Below, piece after piece: positions 32,538 to 44,749 of a stretch of 64,000 nucleotides of DNA. The position numbers were made by a program, and so were the translations under genes. Source of the stretch: Bettongia penicillata ogilbyi (lineage: Eukaryota; Chordata; Mammalia; Diprotodontia; Potoroidae); assembly GCA_023548195.1 (NCBI GenBank), contig JAJHZJ010000416.1, forward strand, positions 372,001 through 436,000, written 5' to 3'. Below the pieces are notes generated by a model. It was not told where the DNA came from, made no database searches, and saw only the letters and a list, made by a program, of their open reading frames with translations. How positions within the stretch are numbered: position 1 is the stretch's first letter; each line of letters starts with the position of its first letter.

Positions 32538-32765
32538 GGGGCAGCTAGGTGGCATAGCGGACAGATTGCGGGGTATGAAATCAGGAAGACTCATCTTCCT
32601 GAGTTCAAATCTGGACTCAGACACTTACTATCTGTGTGACACTGGGCAAGTCACCTAACCCTGTTTGCCTCATCCATAAAATGTGCTAGAGAAAGAAACA
32701 GTAAGTCCCTCCAGTATCGGAACCAAGAAAACCACCAATGGGGTCTGGGAGACATGAATGAAAAA
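32538..32765 (+). repeat. Full tRNA-headed (MAR-type) SINE
   Basis: It starts GGGGCAGCTAGGTGGCATAG (A-box region), has GAGTTCAAATCTGGACTCAG (B-box), ACTGGGCAAGTCACCTAACC, and a tail with CCAGTATCGGAACCAAGAAA and ACCACCAATGGGGTCTGGGA. It interrupts the antisense SINE that ends at 32535. Confidence 0.85.
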
Positions 32766-32839
32766 AAGCCCCACTCAATAGTAAAAATATAATACAAAAG
32801 ATGGGATATGGAAGCAGAATCAGAAGATTTATATTCAGT

Positions 32840-33790
<951 letters not shown>

Positions 33791-33794
33791 TGAT

Positions 33795-34570
33795 CTCAGA
33801 AATCATCTAAGGGGGGACTCTTTCTAACATCTCTGACAAGTTTTCATCCAGCCCTAACTGAAAAATGCCAATGGCCAGGAACCATTTTGTCCCAAGGCAG
33901 GGCAATTCATTTGGGAATGGTACTAATTGCTAAGAAGATTTTCCTTATAATGTCTCCAGATATGCCTCCTTGCAATTATTGTTTCTCATCCTGCCATCAA
34001 TAGCAAAGTAGAACAAATCTGATGCCTCTGCAAGAATTTAAAGACAGTTATTATGATTCCCTCAAGTCTCCCCTTCTCCATACTAAACGCTCATGTCCTC
34101 TAATCTCGTATCACACCTTCCACATTCCCCTGATCACCCTGGGAGCTCTCTTCTAACTACAGCCCTCCAATTGTGGTATATCCAGACCAAAGGATAGTGA
34201 GACTCTCACCTTCCTCACCCTTTATGCTGTAATTTTTTTTTTTTGAATGCGACTGAAGATTTCATTAGTGGTTTTTTGGCTGCCACACCACACTGCTGAC
34301 TCACAATGAGGCTGCAGTTCATGAAAACCTCCAGGACTTTTTACATAACCTGCTTTCTAGCCGTATCTCCCACATCCTGTGCTTATGAAGTAGGATCTTT
34401 GAACCCAAGAAGTCACAGGACATCAGATGCTTCAAACCATCCTTCCAGTTTAACAAGTTGTTTTTGGTCTCCAACTCTCTCATCCAGGATATGAGCTACT
34501 GCAACTAGCTTCATGTTAGCCACAAACTTGACCAAAAACACAAGCTTGTGCCAAGGGCTTATTTTCAATA
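33795..34570 (-). mobile_element. L3/CR1-like LINE relic
   Basis: Antisense text: TTTTCCTTATAATGTCTCCAG, CTCTGCAAGAATTTAAAGACAG, GGGAGCTCTCTTCTAACTAC, TTTTTTGGCTGCCACACCAC and CTGACTCACAATGAGGCTGC match the order in the copies at 46320-47075 and 57520-58690. I assign the family from memory as an L3/CR1-type LINE. Confidence 0.55.
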
Positions 34571-34864
34571 GATTATAGGGAAGTAGCTACTTTGTGACAT
34601 AACCTGACACAACAGGCTGCCATTGAAGGATTTAATACTACATGCCATGTGAATGTGCAGTGCATGATGGATAGCCCCATGTGGGGAGGCTTGCCATCTA
34701 CCCAGGGCAATAATATTGAATCATGGCCACACCTGAATTCCCAAGAACCCAGTCCTTGGACACCATTAACTGGCTTTATACCTATAAATACCTATATAGA
34801 GAGTTTCCCCATGCCCCAATAAGAATGTAAAATATGATATAAAAATATAAATAAAAATATGAAA

Positions 34865-35025
34865 AAAAACTTTTTTTGTATCATGGACTCCCTTTTTCCC
34901 TGGTGCCTTTGGCAGTTTGGTGAACTCCATGTACCCTAAGCTCAAAATAGTTTTTAATTGCATACAATAAACTGCATCGCCTAACAACAGAAACCAAATA
35001 AACTGAAATAACAATTATAATTTTT
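34865..35025 (-). mobile_element. hAT-type MITE, second family
   Basis: Reverse complement of the family at 20416-20582: TATCATGGACTCCC, TGGCAGTTTGGTGAACTCCA and TTGCATACAATAAACTGCAT. Confidence 0.5.
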
Positions 35026-35029
35026 TAAA

Positions 35030-35650
35030 AACCCAGTTCAAAGACTCCAGCTTCAGAAGTTTTGCAAAGAACATACACAGAAGAACAGTAATTTAAATAT
35101 ATGCTCACGCATTGTTTATTCCAAAACTGAGACTAAAACTAAGGATGAAATGAGAAGTAAGACAAATGTTTTCTTTGTTCCTTGAGCTTGCTGTAAAATG
35201 CCTCTCCTCTAGTTCACCTCTTATCACTCATTCTTTTCAGCAATAAATAAGCACATCAGAAGTTAACCTGAATGGAGGGATAGATATATTCTGCACTGCG
35301 TGTCTAAAGGTCATTCCAATGCCTTGCATCAAATTACAATTTATATATTGTATATATGTATATCTTATATACAACAATTTTAAGTTGTAAAATAATATAT
35401 TTTTTTACTTTTAGTTATGAAAGCTCAGTTAAAATATATTGCTTTTAAAGGTCCACAGTATATATAGTTCCTTTGTAAAATATCTTTCCATTAGTATAAC
35501 AAAATTTTTAAAATTATGTATATCAAAATTATGCCTATGTGTTTACAGTATGCTGTATTATATGTATGTTACAAATATATATTTAATATACACCATTACA
35601 TTTTTTTATCTAACACATTCACTCACAAGGCTGGATGAGGTTTAGAATAT
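35030..35650. other. A/T-rich intron
   Basis: Strongly A/T-rich with TATATA stretches at 35338-35372 and 35400-35600. Nothing else recognised. Confidence 0.6.
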
Positions 35651-35654
35651 CATT

Positions 35655-36185
35655 GACTTTTACAGATATATACTGAACACAAATGCTTACCATTAGGTAT
35701 TGAGGGGTATACAAAAACAACGTAAGACATAACCAGCTCACAAGGGATGTGCATGAAGCAATTAAGTCACAAGGTATGACAATATATGGCTAAATGCTGA
35801 AATGAGGTTTAGATAATAAATATGATTGAATTTCAGAGAATGGGAAGCAGTTGGGGAAAGGTTCTCTTTTTGTAAAGGTGGGATATGAACTAGACATGTA
35901 GCAGAATGGAGGAAGGAGTATAGTGCATGTTCCAGAAAAAGAGAAGGGAACAGCATTGGTGAGAACAGAGAGCCTCTATTTAGGGGTTGAGAGAAAAAAA
36001 AAAGCCTAGATAGCTAAGGTGGTGGCTGCTTATGAAGACATTTGGAGTCAGGCTCAGGACTTTGGACTTCATTACATTTTCTGAACAGAAAAATGACAGG
36101 ATGAAATGAGTGTTTCTAGAAGATCAGTGTGGGAGAAGACAGTATGTAATGTGAATTGGAAAGGGGGAAAAACAATAATGATTGT
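35655..36185 (+). repeat. Ancient interspersed repeat, family unknown
   Basis: Reads like a widespread mammalian repeat with GAGCAGAATGGAGGAAGG-type text, AGAAGGGAACAGCATTGGTG, GACTTTGGACTTCATTACAT and AAATGACAGGATGAAATGAG. I cannot name the family. Confidence 0.4.
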
Positions 36186-36189
36186 AATT

Positions 36190-36640
36190 TTCAAGATTTA
36201 CACTCTGGTTCTAACAATGGATAACTACCTAGGGATATTGATAAATTCTGCCTGCCCTTGAGACCTTTCCTCTCTGCAGCTAACCAACTTTACAAAAATT
36301 ATGCCAGCTAATATTCTCCCAAAGAACTCCTCTGAGATTAGGGCAAAGCACTGGTTACTCTCCACAACATCTCCACTCATAAAGTAGAGGACTCTTAAAT
36401 CAGACCATGCTCTGGGATCCATACCCTTCACTTCAGAAGACTGCATCAGTTCTCTTTTGACCTGGGGACCACAACTAGTGACAAGCTGAACTCTTCAATG
36501 TGCTTAGGAAGAGTCAGTCTGGGTCATGCTAGATTACAGTCATCAGTGAGGTCAGCTCCACTTCCTCAAGCCTGGGAAGAAATCAAGAGGTCAAAGCGGG
36601 ACACCAGGTAAATGTCCATGCTCACAGACCCGTCCCTAGC
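36190..36640. other. Intron, nothing assigned
   Basis: Complex sequence without recognised repeat or exon. Confidence 0.35.
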
Positions 36641-36644
36641 AAGG

Positions 36645-36840
36645 GATCATTAAACCAGGGTTAAAAGCCAAAGGGAGGTCATGTAGCGCAAGTGCATTGT
36701 TTTTATAGATTAGGAGACTGAGGACCAGGGAAATGAAACCCCATGCGTGGTCAGTGTCAGAAGTAAGATTAGAAGGTAGGTCTTCTGAATACAGAGCCCT
36801 GGGACCCATTCTACGGCTCTATGCTATGTCTACCCCCGTG
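36645..36840 (-). repeat. SINE, minus orientation
   Basis: GATTAGGAGACTGAGGACCA, GAAACCCCATGCGTGGTCAG and AGGTCTTCTGAATACAGAGC. Confidence 0.55.
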
Positions 36841-36924
36841 AGGCTAAGATCAAATTCCGATTCCTCAAGTATCCACAGGACAAGAAGGAAGAGTTCAGAA
36901 CCTAAGGACAGCAGGTCACTAGGC

Positions 36925-37190
36925 CTTTAAGGTGGTGGTGTGGCTAGAAAGTCAAGGCCTGGAGTCAGGGAAACTCCTCTTCATGAGTTCAGATCTGGTC
37001 TCTGACACTTTCTTACTAGCTATGTGACCCTGGGCAAGTTACTTAATCCTTCTTGCCTCAATTTCCTCATGTGTAAAGTGAGATGGAGAAGGAAATGGCA
37101 AACCACTCCAGTATCATGGCCAAGAAAACTCCAAATGGGGTCACAAAGAGTTAGACTTGACTGAAAAGCAACAGAACAACAGACCTTTAA
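36925..37190 (+). repeat. Full tRNA-headed (MAR-type) SINE
   Basis: GGTGGTGGTGTGGCTAGAAA, CATGAGTTCAGATCTGGTCT, CCTGGGCAAGTTACTTAATC, GAAATGGCAAACCACTCCAG and GGGGTCACAAAGAGTTAGAC, ending in a CAACAGAACAACA tail. Confidence 0.85.
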
Positions 37191-37379
37191 AAACTCGAGA
37201 GGGAGAGGGGGAGGGAAAGTGCAACTTGATTTGTCTTAGACATCATTTGCAAGACCCTTTCTGGTATTCTGGGTTGCTTCTGTTTTGCCCATTCACAGTG
37301 GTATTTATGTATACATATTTTCCTTTCGTATATCCACGGCCAGCAGGCTGATATTTTGGTTCTGGTTTCTTCACTTAAG

Positions 37380-38690
37380 AGTATCTTATAGACCTTTTCA
37401 CATCTGTTTATGTTACCCAAATGTAGTCTTAGTGGTGTAATATTCCATTAGGCTGATATACTGCAGCTTGTTTAGCCATAACCCAGTTGTTACACATCAG
37501 ATGGTAGACAGATTATTGCAATTACAAATAATGCTTCCATCAGTATCTTGGAGCAGATAGCCCCTTTCCTCTGCTTTGTGACATTTAAGGTACATTCTCA
37601 ATGATCAGATTGTTGGGTCGATGGCTGTGGGTATTTTGAGAACACTTACAGATTACAGGCAGAATGCTCTCCAAAAAGATTCCAGCTATTTGTTATTTCA
37701 CCAACAACATATGAGAGTACCTGCTTTTCCATCAGTTCCTTGTGATTTTTAAAATCTGAATATCTGTGATCCTCAAGGAAGATAGAATATACTTTATCAG
37801 TACATATGACTGCTATGGATAATGAGGGAGATGGAAACTAGAGAGAAGTTGCTCAAAAAGAAAGAAAAGAAAGTCATTATAACAGCTTTTAAAATGTATG
37901 CAAGAGAAGGAAGTTCAGTAGGAAACAGATAAGCAAGACAGCTTTGTAAGCAACATATTGAATTTATTATTTACTTTTAAAAAGCAACCTTTATGTAATG
38001 GGGATTTGTGCTTTCATATATAACCTCTTTTTCTGTTTGCTTTGTATAGGAAAATGTTCTTTGTTTTACTGTGTATTAAATTCAGCATAGTAAAATAAAC
38101 ATAAATCGTTGTGTATATTTTACATAATTTTTTAAATTTTAGCAATTTTTTGTTGCTATACAGACTCATATAAATCAAATCTGTCCACCTTGCTCTCTAT
38201 AATTACTATGATCTATTTACAATATAAACATCCATGTCTCATCCATAGTTGATATACATTTATTATTCAGTCTTTTTTGTTGCTATTCTTTTTTATGATT
38301 AAGTCTATGATCTAGCTAGAAATTATTATGGTATATGGTGTGTGGTGAGGTGCTAAACTGATTTTCAGCCATACCGCTATCCAATTTTTCCAACAATCAT
38401 TAAATAATGAATAGTTTCTCTAGTTTTTATTTCCCTTGGGTTTATCAAACATTAATCTTTTGCATGTATTTGCTTCTGTTCCTGACATGTCTAGTCTATT
38501 CCATTCATATGGTTTCCTAGTTACTGTTCAAAATAGGATAGTTTTGATGACAAATGTTTTTTATATGTTTTAAAATCAAGGTAAGTCTAATTTTATTAAG
38601 GTTTTTGTTTTTCTATGCTAGGATCACAAACCTTTTTCCACAAAAAATTTCCTCCTGATGTTATTTAGCTATTTTTAAAAACAGTGTCAA
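37380..38690 (-). mobile_element. Old L1 ORF2 relic, minus
   Basis: Two blocks resemble the antisense of L1 ORF2. 37430-37760 has GTGGTGTAATATTCCATTAG, TTGCAATTACAAATAATGCT and TCCAAAAAGATTCCAGC. 38290-38640 has GGTATATGGTGTGTGGTGAG, CCTTGGGTTTATC and TCTATTCCATTCATATGG. 37770-38260 between them is A/T-rich without clear identity. Much diverged. Confidence 0.5.
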
Positions 38691-38743
38691 TTAAAATTAT
38701 ACACAAAAGCAAGAAATTAACTTGGGGTATGCTGTTATTTGGA

Positions 38744-38992
38744 GGGGCAGTCAGGTGGAGTTGTGGATAGAGAACAGGGCCTGGAGTCAGGAAGACTCAT
38801 CTTCATGAGTTCAAATCTGGTTTTACACACTTAACTAGGGCAAATCACTTAACCCTGTTTGCCTTAGTTTTCTCATTTGTAAAATGAAATGGAAAAGGAA
38901 ATGGCAAAATACTCCAGGATCTCTGACAAGAAAACCCCAAATGGGGTCATGAAGAGTTGGACGTGAATAAAAACCAAAAAATATTGCCATTT
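38744..38992 (+). repeat. Full tRNA-headed (MAR-type) SINE
   Basis: GGGGCAGTCAGGTGGAGTTG, CATGAGTTCAAATCTGGTTT, GAAATGGCAAAATACTCCAG and ATGGGGTCATGAAGAGTTGG. The part around the 'tgtgtgaccctggg' module is deleted. Confidence 0.85.
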
Positions 38993-39129
38993 TTAGTACT
39001 AGGATCTGGGCCGTGTATGAATGCTGAAATCTTCCCAGTATTATTTCTGTAGATTTATCTTGTAACTTTTTTGGACCAAACCTGGGAACCCCACAAAAAA
39101 CTCCTCACCACTAATCAAGTTCAGCAACC

Positions 39130-39500
39130 CGTCTGTGACATGAAGTCTTAAAGATCTGCTTGAAGTACTTGGAGGTTAAGTGACTTCTCCAGGATTATCT
39201 AGAGTCAGTGTAGCCTTTTGCAAGCATTTATGACTCCAAGTTCAACTCTCTCTCTCAGTTCCAAGATGCTGTTGAATGTAACATTTCAATTAGCTTCCAC
39301 GAAAGTTGATAGATTTTCCTGTTAAATGATCAGAGAAGCCGCTAATAACTTCATTTTGATCTCTTCCTGCCAATGCTAACGTTTTAATTTATTTTTCGCA
39401 CTTTTATTTCAACCAAGAGTAACAGTAACTCTAACGGAGTTAGAAAGACCTGAACTGAGGCCGATCCTTGGCACATAAAGGCTGTATGTCCCAGGCAAAC
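39130..39500. repeat. SINE pieces in both orientations
   Basis: 39140-39260 is antisense (GGTTAAGTGACTTCTCCAGG). 39430-39500 is a plus fragment (GAAAGACCTGAACTGAGGCC, then GTATGTCCCAGGCAAACCTC). Between them lies unassigned sequence. Confidence 0.45.
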
Positions 39501-39506
39501 CTCTAG

Positions 39507-40105
39507 GATAGTAGTTCTTAAACTTTTTGGTCTCATGATTCCTTTACATTTTTAAATATTGATTTAAATTATTATATATATATGTATATATAGTACACAT
39601 ATATATATATCTATATAAAATCAAATAAAAATTAAATATTGAAGACTCCAAAGAGGTTTTATTTATGTGGGTTACATCCACTGAATTTCCATATTAGAAA
39701 TTAAAACTCATAAAATATTAAAATTCATTAAGATAATAAACTTGTCATGTCAATATAAATAACTTTAACTGAAAAATAAAAATCTCTGCTTTCCTCAAAG
39801 AAAAATTAGAGAGAAAAACACATTGTTTTCTAAATTTATATATTCTTTCATGTCTGGTTTAATAGAAGACCGCTAGATTCTCACATCTAGTTTTGCATTT
39901 AGTCTGTTAAGATGCTGCTTTGGTTAAATGCATAAATATATAAAGAAAATCTAGCCCCACACAATTATGTAGTTGTAAAAGGGAGAAGTATTTTAATGGG
40001 CAAATAATACCTTAGTATTATTATGAAAATAGTTTCACTTCATAGAAAGACTCTCGTGGACCCCAAAAAGTCTACAGACAACATTTTGAGGGCTGCTGCT
40101 CTGAG
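39507..40105 (+). mobile_element. hAT-type element, copy 2 (longest)
   Basis: It starts AGTAGTTCTTAAACTTTTTGG, with GACTCCAAAGAGGTTTTATT, ATATTAGAAATTAAAACTCA, TCTGGTTTAATAGAAGACCG and ATGCTGCTTTGGTTAAATGC, and ends ACATTTTGAGGGCTGCTGCT. At about 600 bp it is longer than its sisters at 11138 and 44750, so they may be internally deleted. A TATATA-rich expansion sits at 39572-39615. Confidence 0.55.
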
Positions 40106-40249
40106 ATTGTAAATTTCCAAGAAGGTGTCAATTTTTACTGATTAAAAAAAATTGCCTTACACCAAGAAAATTCCATATGCCAATGGAATAACAGGTCCAG
40201 TTTAAAAGAAAAATACAATTGCTACATTCTGAATAGTGTTGACCCAAAT

Positions 40250-40470
40250 GACAAGGGATCTTAGCGATCACCTAATCCAGTATCATTTTACAGAGAAGAA
40301 AATTGGAGGCCTAAAGGGAAAGACTTACCATGATATCAATGAATCCAAGATTTAGAGCAGGAAAGAACAGGGGGGCCATCTCATCTGACCCCCTCATTTT
40401 AAAGATGAGAAAAAGATCTATAAGAAATGACTGATAGAATCAACATCAGAACTCATTTTTTGAACAGGCA
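40250..40470 (-). repeat. SINE fragments, minus
   Basis: GATCACCTAATCCAGTATCA with CATTTTACAGAGAAGAAAATTG, and again CCATCTCATCTGACCCCCTC with TTTTAAAGATGAGAAAAAGA: two antisense MIR-type cores in tandem. Confidence 0.55.
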
Positions 40471-40474
40471 TAAT

Positions 40475-40735
40475 GTGCAGTGAGTAAGTTACCAGTCTTA
40501 GACCTGTCCAACTCCTCATTATCCCATTTGGGGTTTTCTTGGCAGAGATAATGGAGTAGCCCACCATTTCCTTCTCGAGATCATTTTACAGATAAGGAAA
40601 CTGAGGCAAACAGGGTTCAGTGACCTGCCCAGGGTCACAAAGCGAGTAAGAAAATGTCTGAGGTCAGATCTAAACTCAGGAAGAGGAGTCTTATGACCCC
40701 AGGCCCAGGACTCTACCCACTACATCACGTAGCTA
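40475..40735 (-). repeat. tRNA-headed (MAR-type) SINE, minus
   Basis: CCCATTTGGGGTTTTCTTGG, TAGCCCACCATTTCCTTCTC, GGAAACTGAGGCAAACAGGG and CACTACATCACGTAGCTACC (head). Confidence 0.85.
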
Positions 40736-41189
40736 CCTTTTGTTTCTTAATATCTAGTAAATAATTTGTGATCATTTTTCTTTCAAAATTTTTATCAGGT
40801 ATTATTTTAGTAAAAGAAACAATTCACGAATAAAGTTGCTCTATTTTCTATTCTGAGATAGATCTATTTAAATTCTTACTTTCTTGTGTCAGTTTTGGTC
40901 ATTTATATTTTTGGCAAATATTCAACCATTTCTTCATTATTTTACTGGGAGCACATGGCTTTCAGTACCTTAAAAGAACAATTTTATAAGCATTAACATT
41001 TCTATCTTTTCAATTGTTTTGTTTTTATAACTCGATTATGCTTCTTTATGCTTCCTTAATCTTTTGTTAAACTCATGTTATTGTTATTTCTAATTTTACT
41101 ACACTATTATCTGTAAAAAGCAGCATGCATAAGTTTTTTTTAAGAATTTGCTCAAGGATCCTTATAAATAAAAAAAATTAAAAACTACC

Positions 41190-41690
41190 ATTTAAATAGC
41201 CTTTTAAGGTTTGCAAAGCACTTTATATTACATGGCATCATGTAAGCCTTAAAACAACCTTATGAAATGTGTTCTATAGGTATTATTTTAGAGATGAAAC
41301 AAAACCTGTTTGTTGCTCTTAGTCATTCGTTTCAGGGGTGTCTTCAGCTGTGAACCTTTGTGACCCCATTTGGGGTTTTCTTGGCGGAGATGTACTGGAG
41401 TGGTTTGCCATTACCTTCTCCAGTTCATTTTACAGAAGAAGAAACTGAAGCAAACAGAGTTAAGTGACTTACTCAGGATCACACTGCTAAACTGCTAGGG
41501 AAGTGTCTGAGGCCAGACTGGAACTCAGGTGTTCCTGTCTCCAGGCCTGCAGTTCTATGCACTATGCCCCCTAGGCCTACGGATGATGATACATGACTTG
41601 CCCACAGTCATACAGCTAGGAAGTACTAAAGGCAGGATCTGAACCTGGGTCTTATAACTCCAAGCTCACCATATATCCACTGAGCCTAGT
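41190..41690 (-). repeat. MIR-type SINE split by insertion
   Basis: The antisense core at 41200-41308 (AGGTTTGCAAAGCACTTTAT, AACAACCTTATGAAATGTGT) continues after the inserted SINE at 41580-41690 (ACTTGCCCACAGTCATACAG, GGATCTGAACCTGGGTCTTA). Confidence 0.75.
41309..41576 (-). repeat. Nested tRNA-headed (MAR-type) SINE
   Basis: GTTTGTTGCTCTTAGTCATTC, CCCATTTGGGGTTTTCTTGG, GGAGTGGTTTGCCATTACCT, AAGTGACTTACTCAGGATCA and CACTATGCCCCCTAGGCC (head). It is inserted into the MIR-type copy around it. Confidence 0.85.
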
Positions 41691-41779
41691 AAATGATTTA
41701 TTTTAATGAGAATTCCAATAGTATTCTGAAAAAATGTGTAGTCGCTGACTCTTCACATTTAGGTGTTTCAGATTTCACG

Positions 41780-42035
41780 TTCCTAAGACTTGAATTCAAA
41801 TCTTGCCTTAAATAGGTTCTAGCTCTGAGACTCAGAGCGTATCACTTAATCTCAGTTCTAATTTCCTTATATGGACAGGGATGACAAAAACATCTATGTC
41901 ACAGGGCTGGTGTTGCTAGTATCAGATAAGGTAACACATGCAGTGAAGCACTTTGTAAAACAAAAATTGCTACATATTATTATTATTTTCTATTATATTA
42001 CATTATTAGTTGCTATTATTATTATTCTTCACCAC
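41780..42035 (+). repeat. SINE with (TAT)n tail
   Basis: CTTGAATTCAAATCTTGCC (B-box), CTTAATCTCAGTTCTAATTTC, AAGCACTTTGTAAAACAAAA and a tail of TATTATTATT units. Confidence 0.65.
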
Positions 42036-42479
42036 TGCATGATGTAACATTTTGTCTTTTTTTAATTACGAAGCCTAAAGTAAACATTACTATCATTACT
42101 GCTACTCCTGATTTTTTAAATTTTTAATTGCATAGATATTTTTAGACCAACCTCTAATTTTGAATCTAAATTTTTTAATTAAACATGCTTCTTAGAAACA
42201 ACTTTGATTAATTTTCTTTTTTGATCTATTCAATTAACTCCTCCTTTGCTGGGAAATTCACATAATTAATATTTGATTTCATTAATATTAAATTTGATTC
42301 ATCTTCTGGCATTTAAAATCTTTTCTATTTTAGGTAATCCTATATGGAAGGAGCAAATTTTTTTTTGGAATTACTATTTCTGCTACTACATGTAATAAAT
42401 AAAACAAACTAAATTTTAGCTTTTTAAAATTACAGCCTAATCTATCTCCTGAAGCCTGACTTTTCATCAAGTCTTTTCA

Positions 42480-43538
42480 TCAAGAATGCTTGAAAGTTCT
42501 CTGTTTCATTGAAAGACCATATTTTCCCCTGAAGTTTTGCTCAATACTCAGTTTTGCTGGGTAGGTGATTCTTGGTTTGAGTCCTAGTTCCTTTGACTTC
42601 TGGACTATCCTATTCCACGCCCTTCGATACCTTAACGTAGAAGCTGCTAGATCTTGTGTTATCCTGATTTTATTTCCACAATACTGGAATTGTTTCTTTC
42701 TAGCTGCTTGCAATATTTTCTCCTTGACCTGGGAATTCTGGAATTTGGCCACAATGTTCCTAGGAGTTTCTCTTTTTGGATCTCTTTCAGGCGGTGATTG
42801 ATGGATTCCTTCAATACTTATTTTGCCCTCTGGTTCTAGAATCTCAGGGCAGTTTTCCTTGATAATTTCATGAAAGATGATGTCTAGGCTCTTTTTTTGA
42901 TCATGGCTTTCAGGTAGTCCCATAATTTTTAAATTGTCTCTCCTGGATCTATTTTCCAGGTCAGTTGTTTTTCCCATGAGATATTTCACATTCTCTTCCA
43001 TTTTTTCATTCTTTTGGTTTTGTTTGGTGATTTCTTGGTTTCTCAGAAAGTCACTAGACTCCATCTGTTCCATTCTAATTTTGAGAGAACTATTCTCTTC
43101 AGTAAGCTTTTGAACCTCTTTTTCCATTCGGCTAATTTTGCTTTTCAAAGCATTCTTCTCCTCATTGGCTTTTTGAACCTCTTTTGCCAATTGAGTGAGC
43201 CTATTTTTCAAGGTGTTATTTTCTTCAGCATTTTTTTGGGTCTCCTTTACCAAGGTATTGACCCGTTTTTCATGCTTTTCTTGCATCTCTCTCATTTCTC
43301 TTCCCAGTTTTTCCTCCACCTGCCTAACTTGCTTTTCAAAATCCTTTTTGAGCTCTTCCAAGGCCTGAGCCCACCCGACATCCCCCTGGGATGTCTGGGG
43401 TACCGAGGTCCCGCCCTCCACGTCTTTCCCTGATGGCAAGCATTGTTGTTCCTCATCAGAAATGAAAGGAGGAAGGAACATCTCTTCCCCAAGAAAGTAG
43501 CTCTCTATGGTCTTATTTTGCTTCCTTTTTCTGGGCAT
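42480..43538 (-). pseudogene. L1-type ORF1, 352-codon open frame
   Basis: It starts MPRKRKQNKTIESYFLGEEM. Residues about 60-175 are a long coiled coil (LEELKKDFEKQVRQVEEKLG, EEVQK-type heptads, LTEENSSLKIRMEQMESSDF). Residues about 200-335 are the RNA-binding and C-terminal domains (DNLKIMGLPESHDQKKSLDI, RDPKRETPRNIVAKFQNSQV, KELGLKPRITYPAKLSI). An insertion near 42540 shifts the frame, so the last 18 codons (EQNFRGKYGLSMKQRTFKHS) do not match the family end FNETEDFQAFL seen in the other copy. The frame is otherwise uninterrupted, which is unusual for an old copy. Family function: a trimeric RNA chaperone that coats L1 RNA. Confidence 0.8.
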
Positions 43539-44166
43539 TTTCCCAGCCAGTTACTTGACCTCTGAGATTCCTCTGCACCCCCATCTAGATCTGCCCAGCT
43601 AGTGCTTGGGGTCTGAGATTCAAATGCTGCTTCCCAGCCTCAGGGCTTTCTGCGGTGGGAGTGGCTGCTATTCAATGTGAGCTTAAGTTCTTGGGTGGGG
43701 GCAGGGCCACCTCCCAGGCTCAGTTCCCTCAGGGGGGTTTATGCGGAGACCTTCAGTAAAGGAGTGGAGCTCCTGTCTGCTCCGGGAGTCCTGGGCCGCC
43801 ACTGCCTCTTGAGGGGGCCCGAATCACAGAGACACCCCGCTCCCCTCTCGGCCAGTCCAGAAGTCTCTCTCACTGACCTGTAGCGCCTGTGGGTGGAGGG
43901 ACCTTTGCGGCCACCAGAGATTCTGTCCCTGAAGCCTGCTCAGATCTGTTCCTCTGGGGCTGCGCGGCCAGGGCAGCACAGGGGTGGGCTCTGCTTTCCA
44001 GGGTGCGATGGACCCCTGGGGATGGCTTTCCAGGGCTCTCTGGAACGGAAATCTCCTCCACTGTGTTTCTGCGCAGCTTGCAGTGATCCAGAATTTGTGG
44101 TGAGTTATTTTTACAGGAAATTTCTGGGCTGTGGATTCGGAGCTAGCATACGTGAGTCTTTCTACT

Positions 44167-44177
44167 CCGCCATCTTG
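44167..44177 (-). promoter_or_regulatory. YY1-type site in element 5' UTR
   Basis: CCGCCATCTTG on the plus strand (CAAGATGGCGG on the element strand) matches the YY1 consensus exactly, about 13 nt from the element start. It is the same position as in human L1. Confidence 0.55.
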
Positions 44178-44194
44178 GCTCCTCCCCCCAAAAA

Positions 44195-44740
44195 TATTTT
44201 TAAAACACACAGTTCAATGGACCCCAGGTGAAATGGGGTCTGACTAGAGTCAGACTGGGTGACTAACCGGACAAGATACTTAGGAGGGCTTTTAATTAGT
44301 GTGAAAACAGGCCAGAAGTCCAGAAATAGCCATAGATGAAATCCATAGCTGAGATACTCCTCTGTCCTCCTTGAGAATTGGTTGAGATGACTGATAGGAC
44401 ATGAGGTCAGAGGGTTGTATACTGTATAGACAAGGTGGCCAGTGGGGTCCTATAGGGTCAAAGAGACATCTTCTGTAATGAAGTCCTACTTTATAAAGGT
44501 ATTGCCAACCTTGTAACTCTCCTAGCCTGAGGGAGAGCTATAGAAGCTACAGGGTGAAACAAGAGGTCGGTAGTTTTGGAAGAACAGAAAGGGAGCAGGT
44601 TTTACATATAAAGACCTTGTGCAACAAGGTCATGAAGCAACAAAGCCTCAGGACATTCCCCAGATTTCATCACAGGTATCAGCCATGAGAACTAGAGATT
44701 TCTTTGAGTCTTTAAAGCTGGGTAGAAGTGAGCAGAAAGC
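44195..44740. other. Intron, nothing assigned
   Basis: No known repeat or exon is recognised. Confidence 0.35.
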
Positions 44741-44749
44741 TCAAGAGCC

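Larger units (their letters stand above)
42471..44189 (-). mobile_element. ORF1 element, 5' part (HAL1/L1-type)
   Basis: A second copy of the family at 21233. Its 5' end at 44189 reads, on the minus strand, GGGGGGAGGAGCCAAGATGG. It has the same 5' UTR of about 650 bp and the ORF1 start at 43538. Homology stops at 42471 inside the end of ORF1, so the last codons and the 3' UTR are lost. At the break CTTTTCATCAA occurs twice (42460 and 42473). It lies in the sense orientation of AAK1, within the 16.3-kb intron. Confidence 0.85.
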
